Positions 8,437-21,400 of a stretch of DNA of 64,000 nt are shown here, one piece after another; position 1 is the first letter of the stretch; each line of letters begins with the position of its first letter. The notes under the pieces were generated by a model. It worked only from the letters and a program-made list of their open reading frames with translations. It had not been told where the DNA came from and made no database searches. This DNA comes from Bacteroidota bacterium (GTDB taxonomy: Bacteria; Bacteroidota; Bacteroidia; Cytophagales; Cyclobacteriaceae): assembly GCA_018266055.1 (NCBI GenBank), contig JAFDYT010000010.1, positions 20,277 through 84,276 on the forward strand, in the 5' to 3' direction. The position numbers were made by a program, and so were the translations under genes.

Positions 8437-9468
8437 TTAGTTCCAGAATCCTTGTTTGCTATTGAACGTAGGACAAGGAATCAGGCGATTGCGTTTTTTC
8501 ACACCTCGATGCAGCGGCTTGGCCGTGAATTCATAAACAATAGAAATCTCATGAGCTCCACCCGCCGAAGTCGATAACGGAGAGATGGTAAAATCGTAGC
8601 TGTAGCCCACCGTAAAGTCTTTCAGATAAATTCCGAGTAGGAATATGAGCGCATCTTGCTGCACAGTACCAATCACATTTTTCTGGAAAGGTTTTCCCCG
8701 ATACCAAAAACCAATTGACACCGGATCAACATGGTAATTGATCCCCACATCCAACTGCGAAATTCCCGATTGATTTCGGTACACGAAGGATGGTGTAAGG
8801 TAAGAGGGACGCTCGGCCGACCGAATACCGCCACTCAGATTGATCCTTGCTCCACCATGTATGGTTGTTTTCATGGACAACCTGCTCACTTCATTTAATA
8901 TGGACAAGTTCGGAGTGTTCATGTGGCTGAACGCCGCGCCTAACCACAAGGATTTGCTATACAAAAGGAATCCAGAACCAAAATCAAAATACTGTTGATT
9001 CCCTAGCCGTTGCAACGCTGGATCGAGCGATTGGTGTCCGTCGCCATATTGAAGTCCATCGCCGAGGATTAGCTTAGTTCGGTCGAGACCATTCACCCCA
9101 TATCCAAAGTATAGTCCTGGTGAAAATACAATTTTCTCGTTAAGCCTGACTTTATAACTGTAGGTAAGGCCAAGCGTGGTGGTTCTCCACCCTGCTGACC
9201 CCATCTTATCCGTACTGGCGATGATCCCGAAGCCGCTACGTAATTCATCTACCCAAATATCGTAGCTGGCCATAAACGTATTGAAGGCCTGCGGAAGGTT
9301 AGGCCATTGAATCCTGTTGTTCACCACCAGCCTTTGCTGAGGAGTAATACCAGTAAAGCCTGGGTTCAAATACAAAGGAGCCTGATAATATTGGGAAAAC
9401 TGAGGGTCTTGTGCAGAGGCCACTCCACTGATCAAACCGATAAATACGATAAACCAACATCTCTTCAT
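8437..9468 (-). CDS. PorP/SprF family outer-membrane protein (copy 2)
   Basis: The 343-residue protein starts with a signal peptide (residues 1-19, ending ASAQ) and then has DPQFSQYYQAPLYLNPGFTG, almost the same as copy 1. Other shared blocks are IQWPNLP/NQWPNVA, GSAGWR/GSAGMR and the SYDFT strand near the C-terminus. It ends with a basic stretch and IPCPTFNSKQGFWN, so the IPCPTFN tail with its cysteine is conserved between the copies. It is the downstream gene of the giant 4871-residue cargo gene, separated by 21 bases, and probably acts as that protein's outer-membrane partner in type IX secretion or surface retention, by analogy with SprF and SprB. A stem-loop follows the gene. Copy 1 and copy 2 are clear paralogues. 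Confidence 0.93.
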   Translation of the reverse strand: MKRCWFIVFIGLISGVASAQDPQFSQYYQAPLYLNPGFTGITPQQRLVVNNRIQWPNLPQAFNTFMASYDIWVDELRSGFGIIASTDKMGSAGWRTTTLGLTYSYKVRLNEKIVFSPGLYFGYGVNGLDRTKLILGDGLQYGDGHQSLDPALQRLGNQQYFDFGSGFLLYSKSLWLGAAFSHMNTPNLSILNEVSRLSMKTTIHGGARINLSGGIRSAERPSYLTPSFVYRNQSGISQLDVGINYHVDPVSIGFWYRGKPFQKNVIGTVQQDALIFLLGIYLKDFTVGYSYDFTISPLSTSAGGAHEISIVYEFTAKPLHRGVKKRNRLIPCPTFNSKQGFWN

Positions 9469-9489
9469 ACTAACTCAAATATATGCTTT

Positions 9490-12400
9490 TTATCGGATCA
9501 AAGTTACGTCTCCTACCTGAGTGGTGCGCTGCTGGTCTGACAAGCGCAGGGTAAGTTTATACACATACACTCCCGCTGGCATCAGGCGACCATTTTGGTC
9601 ATAGCCATCCCAGCCAATCGTTTGGTTATTACTTTCAAACACAAGATTTCCCCACCGGTCGTACACTTGCATGTTGAATTCCTCCACGCCTTTTACCTGC
9701 GGCAAGAACACATAGTTATACAAGTCTACACCACCTACACCACCACTTGGTCCGGCGGTACTTGGCGTAAAGGCGTTAGGAACTTTAGCCACGCCACCTT
9801 GCTTGGCAGTGATAAGCTTAAAGGTTGTAGCCGAGCATTTGACAGTGTCCGACGAGCCGTCTTTATAATGAACCGGATGAACGTAGGTGGCTGTGAATTT
9901 CAAAGAATCAACGCCTTCAAATTTGTATTTGTACTTAGGCTGAAACTCAGTCGAAGTTCCGCCGTCACCAAAATCCCACAGATACTTGTTGGCCGTATTA
10001 CCACTTCCATTCACTGTGGTGATTTCCTGATCGGGAACATATACTGTGCGCGGAAACACATCAAAGATCGCTTCCGGCTTACCATACAATAATATACTTG
10101 TGGTGTCTGACGCAGTTTGGCCGGTCAGTGAACTACTTGTCAGCAAGTACACAAGGTAAGATCCTTCGCTTGATATACTGAACACCGGCAACAATGCATT
10201 GGACGAGGCCACGGTATCCCGTGTTACCTTATCAATTACAGCCCACTTATACCGATCACCAGTAGCAAGGTTCTCAGTAACATTAACCTTGGTTGGGAAA
10301 CAAGAGAAGATCGGGTCGACTTTGAACTTCGCAACAAGCGGATCGAGTAAGATGCTCACTGTTTTAGTAACAGTGCTCACGCAAGTTAATCCCGCCGTCT
10401 CCGCATCGATGTTTGTTGCCGTCAGCGTAGCCTCACGATTACCCGGCGATGAGTAATTCACCGTAAGAGGTGATGCAGAACTTGTTTGTGTAGCAGGCGA
10501 AGCGCCAAGGCCATAATCCCAGTCAAATCGGAACGGAGTCCAATCTGGAGTACCCTGTTCGAGTGATTTATTAGTAAAGGTTGCTACCGCAGTACCCATG
10601 AGGAAGTGCGTAGCAGTGTAATCAAAGTCTGCTTTAATCGATTTATAAACTGACACTTGAATTGTGGTGTCTGCCGGGCAATGTCCATTATCTGCATGGT
10701 ACAGAATCTCTATCACCTGCGGATTGCTCTTAGTCGCATCGATTGATAGTGTGTAGTTGGCATTGATGGAGGTTTTCACTTCCTCTTGTTGCCCTACATT
10801 TCCTTTATCGCGATAGAACCAGGTATTCCCCGTGGTAAGCACTCCTACCGTTTGGTTGGTCAGCTTCACCTGATCGCCGCTACAAATTTGTGACTTGTCT
10901 ACCGACACCTTAGCTTTTAGCTGAGCATACACAGTGATCGTTTTAGTAGCAGTTTTTGCACATCCATTCGGGAAATGCGAGTTCAAAGCAGCCGTAAGAA
11001 CAATGTTCGGTTTAAGCGACGAAGTAAGACTCGTGTTGATGAAATTATGCTTGATGACTTTGTTGGCTACGCTTGTTGTAGCTACGAAAGTTGAATCATT
11101 GCCGTCGCCCCATTGCCATGTATACGACGTACCTGCCACTTGATTGAACTGGAAGGAGGTGAGATCAGGAGTACATGTTGCCAGCGGTGAAATAATGCTG
11201 TAGGTCGCATCGGGCAGCCCGACAGTATACACCACTTGATCGGTAAGCGGAATGCTACATCCCAGATTATCCTTCAGCGAAGTGAGTTTGTAGGTTGTTG
11301 ATACCGCTGGTTGAACCTGTACTGACTTAAAGTTTCCGACATTGGTTGAAGTAAAGTTGGTCGTTCCATCAGTATATCCCAGCGTAAATGGTGCCTGACC
11401 TTGAAGTGCAATCTGCAAGAAATCTTTGCTGCCAGTACACAACCAGGTTGAGTCATTCTGGAAAGTTCCTCCCATCTTCGGCGAGGCAAGCAAACTCATC
11501 ACTTTAGGTGTACTTGCGCAAGCTGTGGCTCCAGGACCTATTGCGGTAATGGTGTAAGAGATGAAGTCTTCCGCTGAAGTGAGCGTATCCTGTACAACTT
11601 GATTAATTGTCAAACCGCTACCGGGATTAGTATCAACTCCTGAATTATTAGGATCGGCTACCCACGTAAACGTTGTTCCTGCTACTGCACTGGTAAGGGG
11701 AACATTCAACGTGCTACCATAACATATTGATGCAGGCGCCGTGAAGGCAACATTCGGAATTGGATCAACTTCAATGTCGATGTCAACCGGTGATCCTGAG
11801 CATCCACTTGCTTTAGGCGTAATGTGGTAGCGCACATTGGCCGCCACTGAACCTGAGTTCTTAAGTGTTTGGAAAATCAAATCACCAGCGCCATTGGATT
11901 GACCAGAGGAAGCACCCGAAGTCACCGATGCAGTCCATGAATTAATCGTTCCTGACACATCCGCTGATAGTGATATATTGACGAGGTCGGTGCTACAGAT
12001 CGCTGCCGGGGAAATTGTCGGGTTGATGATGGAGGTAGTAACCACCGGAGCAGGATTAACATTTAGCGTGATCGTCACGCTATTTCCTGAACAACCAAGT
12101 CCTCCGCTAACTACAGGTTGCAATACGTAAGTTACCGTTTGCTGTGTCGTTGTTGGATTGCTCCACACGTCCGCAATGCTTTGTCCGCTGGTGTAAGTTG
12201 TTACCGCTACCGCAGGCGAAGTCAATGTCATACCTCCAGTCGGCGTCACACTGGATACGATGAATTGAACAGTACCCGCTGAAGGAACGGTTGGTGAAGT
12301 CAAGGATATATTGCTGGCTGTACCTTCGCAGATTGTTTGAATTGCCGGTGAGGCCACCAATTTAGGTAACGGATCTACAGTCACAACAACATTGACTGTA

Positions 12401-15400
12401 GCTCCTGAACATCCAGTTCCATTTTTGGCTCCGTTCGCGATTGGTGTTATTTTATAAGTAACGGTAGCAGGACTGTTAGAAGTGTTGACCAGATTATCCG
12501 CAATGGTATAGCCCATCGGCAAGTTGCTTGCAGCAGGAATAAATCCTGACAACAGACCTCCCACACTTGAAACAGCGGTGTAGTTAAAGGAAACTGCACC
12601 TGAAGAAGGAGTAGTCGGCGAATTCAAAACAATATTGGTTACTCCGTTACTGCAAATGCTTGGTGAGTTATTGACCGGAGTAGCAGTAATCGTTGGCTCA
12701 ACAGTGAGTACAACCGCTGTGGCAGGACCTTGACAAGAGGCCCCTGTTACCGGAACAACCGTGTAGGTCACTGTCAACGTTCCGTTGGTTGAGTTCGTGA
12801 ATTTATCGCCTTGAATTTCTGTATTGGCTACTCCTACCCTTGCTCCAGTATTTCCGGCTGTCTGACTAAGTCCTGCCTGAATAACAACAGAAGTAATGTT
12901 GTAATTGGCCGCAGGCACACTGCTCGCCAGAGTTGACAATAGTATACCCGAGCTATTTGTTGAACAGACTGTGGTGTTAAGGCTAGCCAACGCAGGAGCG
13001 GGATTTACAGTAAGCACCACCGTTTGGTCGGTACCCACGCAACCTGCGGCAACCGGCGCAATGGTGTATGTCACGGTGAGTGGTGAACTTGTTGTATTGG
13101 TAAACACATCCGAAGCGAGGAAATTATTAGCGGCATAAGTACCTAATCCGGCATTGGTTCCCGATGGAGTAATTCCAGCCGAGGTCAACACTTGCTTAAG
13201 GTTGTACTGCGTGATGGCTGCGGACCCAACGGCCGTACCTAATACTATTCCGGAGGGAACGCCGCTACATACTGCGCTTGCACCCGGCACAAGGATCGGC
13301 TCAGGATTTACAGTGATCGTCATCGTCACGGGGACACCCTGACAGCCCGAAGCACTTATTCCAAGAATACTGTAGGTGACAACCTTAGCCGCACTGGTGG
13401 TATTGGTATATGAATCATTCTTTATTAATGAAACTCCACCCACGGACCCCACTACTGTATTGGAGGCATTGGCTGTAATGGTGCCAGGTACTGTAACCGA
13501 AATTAACTTGTACTGCGCCGCACCAACTGAAGTGCCACTGGTAGAAAGAATCAGGTTGGTAACTTCGCGGCTACACACTGTGTTGCTTAGCGCCGCCAGA
13601 ACCGGTTCCGGATTAACTGTTACAGCAATATTGAATGGAACTCCATAACATCCTGCTGCAGACTTAGGTGTAATCTGATAAGTGACTTTCAAAGGAACAG
13701 CTCCGACGTTATTGAATACGTCGTTCTTGATAGCATTAGCAGACAAGTTTACGCCTGTGGTCGGTGAACCAGTCAATCCCGCATCCTGACTTACCAGTGA
13801 AACATCGTACGTGGAAGCTGCCACAGAAACACCGTTGGTATTCAACACGACGTTGATTGGATTCGATGATGAAGCATTGTTGCTGCACACTGTTTTGGTA
13901 GCAAGACCAGGATCCATCACAGGTTCCGGATTGATCGGCTGAGTAATGGTAAAGGATAACCCAGGACAAGGCCCCGACGACGGTGTAACCGTATACGTTG
14001 CGTTGAGCACCGCACCAGTCTGGTTTACTAAATTATCTGTGATATTTCCAGTACCCGATCCGGTTCCGCCTGTAAGATTATTGTCATACACGGCAGTCCA
14101 TGTGAATGTGGAAATAACGCCGTTCGTAATCTTCGTTTGAGGGTTAATATTAATTGCTGATCGCGAACACAACGCAGCCTGAGTCGCATTAGCGCCCACA
14201 GGCGTAGGACTTACCTTAACAACATATGTGAAAGTAGCTCCTTGGCAATTGTTTGCCACGCTGAATGGAGTGACGGTGTAAGTAAGCGTTGCAGGAACAC
14301 CCGTGTTGTTCGTATAGCTGTCCGTGATCGGTGCTGCGCTTGCAACTGCCCGATTCGCAGCCGCTGGAACACCAACGTTATCGGACGACACTGTATAGGT
14401 AAACACTGAGTTTACGCCATTAGTAATTTGAGTTGACAAGTCGTGATTTAGTGTTGTTGCGCAAAGCGGGTCAGTGAATGTGGAACCCACTGGCTCAGGA
14501 TTAACTGTAATAGTAATGGTTTTATTCGCGCCCACGCAAGGTGCAGCACTCACCGGAGCAACCACGTAAGTAACTGTAAATGGCGTGTTCGATGTATTCT
14601 TGAACACATCTGCAGCGAGGTAATTGGCGGCTACACCAGTCGCGGGAACAACCGCGTTGCTTACCGATGCGGTCAACGTTCCACCGATGGTGATAGAAAG
14701 TATATTGTAGCTGCTTGCTGCAACCGACGTTCCATTCGTGTTAAGTGTTAAACCAGTAGAAAGACCACTACAGATAGATTTATCAAGACCACTGGCCACC
14801 ACGGGCTCTGGGTTAATTGTAATAGTAATTGTCTTGGATGCACCTTGACAAGGTACGCCACTAAAAGGTACTACTGTGTAGGTCACCGTAAGCGGGAGGC
14901 TTCCGGTATTAGTAAATTTATCAGTTGATAAGTAGTTCGCTGCTACATTGCTGGCAGGCACGACTACATTTGTTCCGGCTGCAGTAAGGCCAGGGGCAAT
15001 AGTGCGGGCGGTAATTGAATACGTTGCGGCAGCTACTGATGTGCCGTTGGTATTGAGCACCAATCCGATATTGCTTCCGCTACAGGCTGTCGAATTCAGT
15101 CCATTCGCGACTACCGGTTCCGGATTGATCGTTATGGTCACAACCTGAGGAGCTCCCTGACAGTTGAGCGCACTGACCGGCACGATAGTATAATTAACTG
15201 TCAAAGCCGAGTTTGTTGTATTCGTAAACACATCGTTTGCCAAATAAGCAGCTGCTACTCCGGTCGCAGGAACTGCCGCGTTGGAACCGGCAGCTACTAA
15301 GCCTCCGCTAATAGTGCGAGCTGTTATGTTATAATTGGCAGCCGTAACTGAGGTGCCGTTTGTATTAAGGGTAAGCCCAATGGCCAGACCGCTGCAAAGT

Positions 15401-18400
15401 GTTGCATTCAGCGTGGTGGCCACTACCGGTTGAGGTTGAATGGTGACAGTGACATTTACTGGCACACCTGCACAACCTGCTGCGCTGACCGGCACTACAG
15501 TGTAAACCACATTCAAGTTGCCTGATGTCGTATTGGTGAAGAGGTCTGATGCTAAATATCCTGCAGCTACACCCGTAGCCGGAATGGCAGCGTTGCTTCC
15601 GCCCGCCGTTAACCCGGGTGCAATTGAAATCGCGGTGATATTATAATTCTGTGCAGCCACCGAAGTTCCATTGGTAGCTAAGGTTAAACCAGTCGCGACG
15701 GCACTACACCACGACATGTCAAGTGTGCTTGATAAAACTGGTTTGGGATTAATCTTAATCGTGATGACTTTCGCAGTTCCCGAGCAATTTGCTCCACTCA
15801 CAGGAACAACTGTGTAGGTTACGTTAAGAGGATTTGCAGTAACATTATTGAATTTATCTGCCGCAAGATACCCAGCCGCTACAGCCGTTGCCGGAACCGT
15901 TGCATTTGCGCCGGCCGCCACCAGCCCAGGGGCGATTGTGCGGGCAGTAATATTATAATTCAGAGCTGCTACCGATGTTCCATTAGTATTCAGCGTAAGC
16001 GCAGTAGCTGCGTCGCTACATACTGTAGCATCTAAAGAGTTAGATACAACCGGCTCTGGATTAATGGTCATGACCACCGTGGCAGGATTGCCTAAGCAAC
16101 TGCTGGCACTTACGGGCACGATAGTATAAGTAGCGGTTAATGGTAATGCCGTTGTGTTCACAAATTTGTCGTTTGTGAGGTAAGAATTGGCCACGCCTAC
16201 CGCCGGAATCGCAGCATTGCCTCCGTCGGCAGTAAGGCCTGCAGCAAGTACCAGGTTTGTGATGTTATAATTTGAAGCCGCAACGGATGTTCCGTTGGTG
16301 TTCAAGGTCAGGTTCGTTACCGTGCTGCTACAAATTGTGTTGTTTAGTGTGGTTGCTAAAACTGGCTCCGGATTAATGGTGATCGTAATTATTTTAGATG
16401 CACCCACACATCCCAATGCACTTACCGGAACTACAGTGTAAGTAACATTCAATGCAACTGCATTTTTGTTTGTGTACAAATCGCTTGCCAGATAATTAGC
16501 CGCTACTCCTGTAGCCGGAACAGTAGCATTCGAACCACCCACCGATAGCCCGCCAGCCACAGTCCTTCCGGTAATGTTGTAGGTAGCTGCAGCAACGGAA
16601 GTTCCATTCGTATTCAAGGTTAAACCAATAGCCACGTCACTGCATTCTGTGTCGTTTAAGGAACTCGACATTACAGGCTCAGGATTTATGGTTATGGTTA
16701 TAGTCTTTGAAGGACCAGGGCATCCTGCCGCACTCAATGGAACTACCGTGTAATTTACAGTCAATGAACTATTGCTTGTGTTGGTGTACTTGTCACCGGA
16801 CAAGTATGTTGGTACTACATTGCTGGCCGGTACAACAGCATTAGTCGCTCCTGGTGTAAGCCCGACAGCAACAGATACTGAAGTGATGTTATAATTCGAC
16901 GCCGCTACGGAAGTACCATTGGTATTTAGCGTAAGCCCTGTCACTGTGCCGCTACAGACAGTTGTATTCAATGAACTTGAAACAATCGGCTCAGGGTTCA
17001 CAGTCAGCGTAATATTCTGAGGATTTCCTAAACAACCCGCAGCACTTACCGGCACCACAGTGTAGATCACATTCAAAGGCAAAGTACCTGTGTTGGAATA
17101 CGTATCGTTAGTCAAATAATTAGCCGCTACGTTACTGGCTGGTACCGTCGCATTTCCACCAGGGACTAGTCCTCCTGCGATTGATACTGCTGTAATATTA
17201 TACAATGCCGCCGCGACAGAAGATCCGTTGGTATTTAGTGTTAATCCAATTGGCACAATACTACAAACCGTACCTCCCAGCGTAGTGGATACAACAGGCT
17301 CTGGATTGATCGTGACCGTAATAACCTGCGCAGCGCCCAGACACGATCCGATTGAACCTACCGGAACTACTGTGTATGTTACTGTCAAAGGATTTGCGGT
17401 GGTATTTGTATAGACATCCGAAGCCAGGTAATTGTTGGGTACACCGCTTGCCGGCACTGCAGCGTTGGCTACGTTTGGTGTCAGTCCGCCCGATATGGAG
17501 CGCGAAGTAATATTATAGCTGGCCGCACCAACTGAAGTTCCATTGGTGTTAAGTGTTAATCCAATTGCACTGCGACTACACACCACGGGTGCAGGGGCAG
17601 ACATTACCGGTTCGGGATTAATAGTTATTGTGATTACCTTGGGTTGTCCCGTGCAAGGAGTTGCACTCGTCGGCACCACGGTGTACGTAACTGTGAGCGC
17701 TGCGTTTCCAGTATTCTTAAATACGTCGGCCGCAAGATAGCTGGCAGGCACTCCGGTTGCAGGCACGACTGCATTAGTTCCGTTTGCTACCAAGCCAGGA
17801 CTTATTGATCTGGCTGTAATATCATAACTCGCGGCACCAATAGAGGTTCCGTTGGTATTGAGTGTAAGACCTGTAGCCGAACCGCTACATACAGACGCAT
17901 TTAGTCCGTTGGCAATTACCGGCTCAGGTAAAATCGTAAGCGTTATTGATTTTGGAGGGTTTCCATTACAACCTAAGGTACTGACAGGTACAACCTGATA
18001 CACAACTGTCAAAGAAGTGTTTCCCGTGTTTGTAAATTGATCATTGGCCAGATAACCCGCTGCTACATTTGAAGCAGGAACTATGGCGTTACTTCCTCCT
18101 GCCACAAGACCAGGAGCTATGGAAATACCGGTAACGGTGTACCCACTCACTGGCGTAGAGCCTGCAATTGTACTCAATGTCAATCCCGAGGCAATACCAC
18201 TACACAAACTTTTGTCCAATGAATTGGAAAGAGATGGTTGAGCATTGATCGTTACATTAATATTAATCGAGCTTCCAACGCAACCTGCTGCTGTCACTGG
18301 AACGGCCGTGTACTGCACCACAAGCGGACCCACGGTGGTATTTAAATAAGAATCGTTGGATAGATACGTAGAACTCACCCCCGTTGCTGGAATTACCGCG

Positions 18401-21400
18401 TTGCTTCCACTTGGAGTTAATCCGCCAGGAACGGAAACGGAAGTAATATTAAAATTATTTATCGCTGGGGAAAGTGCTGTCTTGGTAAGCGTCAGTCCAA
18501 TAGCCACGCCGCTACAAACTGTCGGACTCACGGGTGAAATTGTGGGCTGAGGATTTACTGTAACTACTACAGTTTGTGGCGTTCCATTACATCCACTACC
18601 ACTTTTCGGAGTGATGGTGTAGGTCGCCGTGATTGCCGCTGATGAGCTATTGGTCAGAACATCAGTAATATGGAATGTGCCAGGAGCGCCGGCTGCTACG
18701 TTCACACCAGCAGTACCTTGAACTGATGCGTCTGACATCACCGGGATCGGCCAGTTGAAAATGGTCCCTGCAGGAAGGTTTAGCGGAGAAGTAAGGATTT
18801 CGTAATTCACCTGACTGCCACTACAGATTGTTTTCGTCTGCGGACTTACCAAAACAGGCTCAGGATTCACGGTAACCACCACACTTTGAGTAGCGCCAAC
18901 GCAATTGGGTGCTGCTGTAGCCGTGGGAGTAACGTTAAAAGTTACAGATCCTACTGCACCCGATGTGTTTTTCAAGGCGCCCGCACCTGTAAAGGTTGAA
19001 GAAAGATTTCCCGATCCTGATTGCCCAACAATGGCTCCAGTGATGCTACCGGTAATACTTACTACTGTCCATGAATAGGTGCTTGGAATAGCCGATGTAA
19101 ATACAAGCGAAGGTGCACTTCCGCTACAAACTGATGCCGTGGCGCTCGAACTCATCACTGGTCTGGAGTTAACTGTAACCGGTAACGTTGCTGGCGCACC
19201 AACGCAACCAGAAGACGCCGTTTCTGTCACCTGAATAGTTACGGGAGAAATCGTTCCAAAGTCCACGTTGATCGTACTACCTGATCCACTTGGTGTGGCG
19301 CCGGTTACTGTCCATGCGTACGTTGAGGAACCATTCGGAGTAGTGACGCTATAAGGAACTGCAGTTTGATTTGTACACACCTGTGTTGCTCCGGTAATCG
19401 TATTCGCCGTAGGAGCTGCGTTCACCACCACATTCATGGTTTGCGTATTTCCTGTACAGCCATTCAATGTCTCAAATACATTTATAGCAACTGTTCCGGT
19501 AAGCGCCGGAAATTTCAAGAGCACAAAGAAGTTGGATGAATTAGTTCCACCTCCACCGAAGAGTGTTACATCTCCGGCAGGCGTACCGTTCACAGTCCAT
19601 GTATAGTTAGAACCCGGATTGAATGTAGGATCCAATTGATACAGGAGAATGTTGTTACCCGTACACACTGAGGTATTTCCAACGATCGGATTATCAATCG
19701 GCCGTGCGAGGGTGGTCAGATTTATAGTTGCCGTGTTAAAGCAATTCGTGGGTTTAGAAGTATCAGTAACCTTGGCGTACAATGTAGTTGATCCTGTTAA
19801 GGTATATGCTGTAGGCGTTGGCACCAGCGTAGTCAGGGCCACATCAGAGTACCATGCCACGGTACGGTTGACAAGTGATCCGTTGGCAATCGCAGTGTTA
19901 TAGGTTGTTAAGTCAAACGGCCCATGCTGGTTTCCATGTGGAGGTATTGGAGTAGCGCCTACATGATCTTCGCAGAAGGAAAGGTTTTGGTTAACCACTG
20001 TTGGTAAACCATTAATAGTGAATGTGATTTTTCCAGTGTTAACACAATTGAACGGTGCCGGAGAAGTTGCGATAAAATAGAAAATCTTACCGTTGGTCAC
20101 TGTAACATTGGTTGGAGTTCCCACAGGAAGTGTGTGAGCAGCATCCGTATACCACGCGACGGTAGTGCCTGGTGCGGCGACTGTATTTGTTACTGAAGAA
20201 TTGTATGACGTCAAATCAACTCCAGCGTGAGATCCACCCCCTTTTACATCCTCGCACAACTGCGGAGCCGGATCCACTGAAGTAGGCAACGGATTAATAG
20301 TAATATTTACGGTGCTCGAACTATTGGCACAAACTCCAAGAGCACTCGCAATAGTCCAGGTAAGCGTCGTGGTAATTGGTGCACCACCCGGCGCGGGAGC
20401 CGGAAGCCCAGAGGCAGTTGTAGTCGGATTATGAGTATTGCCAAAGGTAACACCACCAGGTCCTGTCCAAGTACCTGTACCTCCATTGGTCGCCACGTTA
20501 CCAGCGAGAGTAACACTTGCAGCGCTGGCACACACATTGGGTTGGGCGGGGCCTGCATTCGCCGCTGCCGGTAATGGATCTTGAGTTTGTACTACAGCTA
20601 ACCCCGTACTGCTTTTACAAAATGTAGGTGCTGTAGTGCTGAAGGAATAGGCGTAATAGGTAGCCGTAGCATTACTTGTAGGCGTGAACTGCTGATTGCG
20701 CACACCGCCGGTAGTTCCTACAGCCGCTACCGTTCCGGCCGCATCAGAGTACCATTGAATATTGAATCCTACCCCTGGGTCAGTAACACTTATCGTCGCT
20801 CCGGTAGCACTGGAGGAACACGCCGTTCCATTTACAGCGCCCGTCGGTGCGGATGGCAATGGATTGACCGTAAAGCTTAAGTTGGTATTAAAAGTGGTTT
20901 GACAACCTAGAGGAGTAAGTATTGAAACTATAGTTATAGTATGGGGACTTGGCGCTGTAGTGTTCAGGGCAGCCTCGGTGAAAGAGATTGCCGTTGCTAA
21001 ATCTCCATTGGCAAGATTAACCGTGAAGGTCTTGGTTGACACTGAACCTCCATCGACTTTATAACTTAACGTATAATTTCCGGCAGAGGTGGAAGGCGCA
21101 TCAATGCTAAAATTTAAAACAGGATCGGTGGTGGAGGCTCCGTTAAAACAAGTACTGGTCGGCGTTAGCGTCGGAGCCGTATCAAAGATCGGTGCAAAAC
21201 CTCCGATTGTTACCGAAGCCGTACTTCCCATGGAGGAAGCTACGCATCCATTCGCATCGGTAAGTGCTGTAATTTGATAAGTCGTGGCAACACCAGGGTT
21301 GGGCGCAGTGATTGTGAATGGAGAGGCGGCCCAGTTATTTACGGTTACAGGTCCACCTGGGGTCATGGTATAGGTCACATTAAATGGCCCAGTTCCGGTT

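Noticed and set aside
14503-18555. CRISPR array or DNA satellite
   Set aside because: The units are 312 bases of open coding sequence with diverged synonymous bases, and there are no short identical repeats with spacers.
12905-19903. Series of plus-strand open frames opposite the giant repeat gene
   Set aside because: They recur because the repeat units recur; their translations have low-complexity composition and no known domain. They are shadows of the minus-strand gene.
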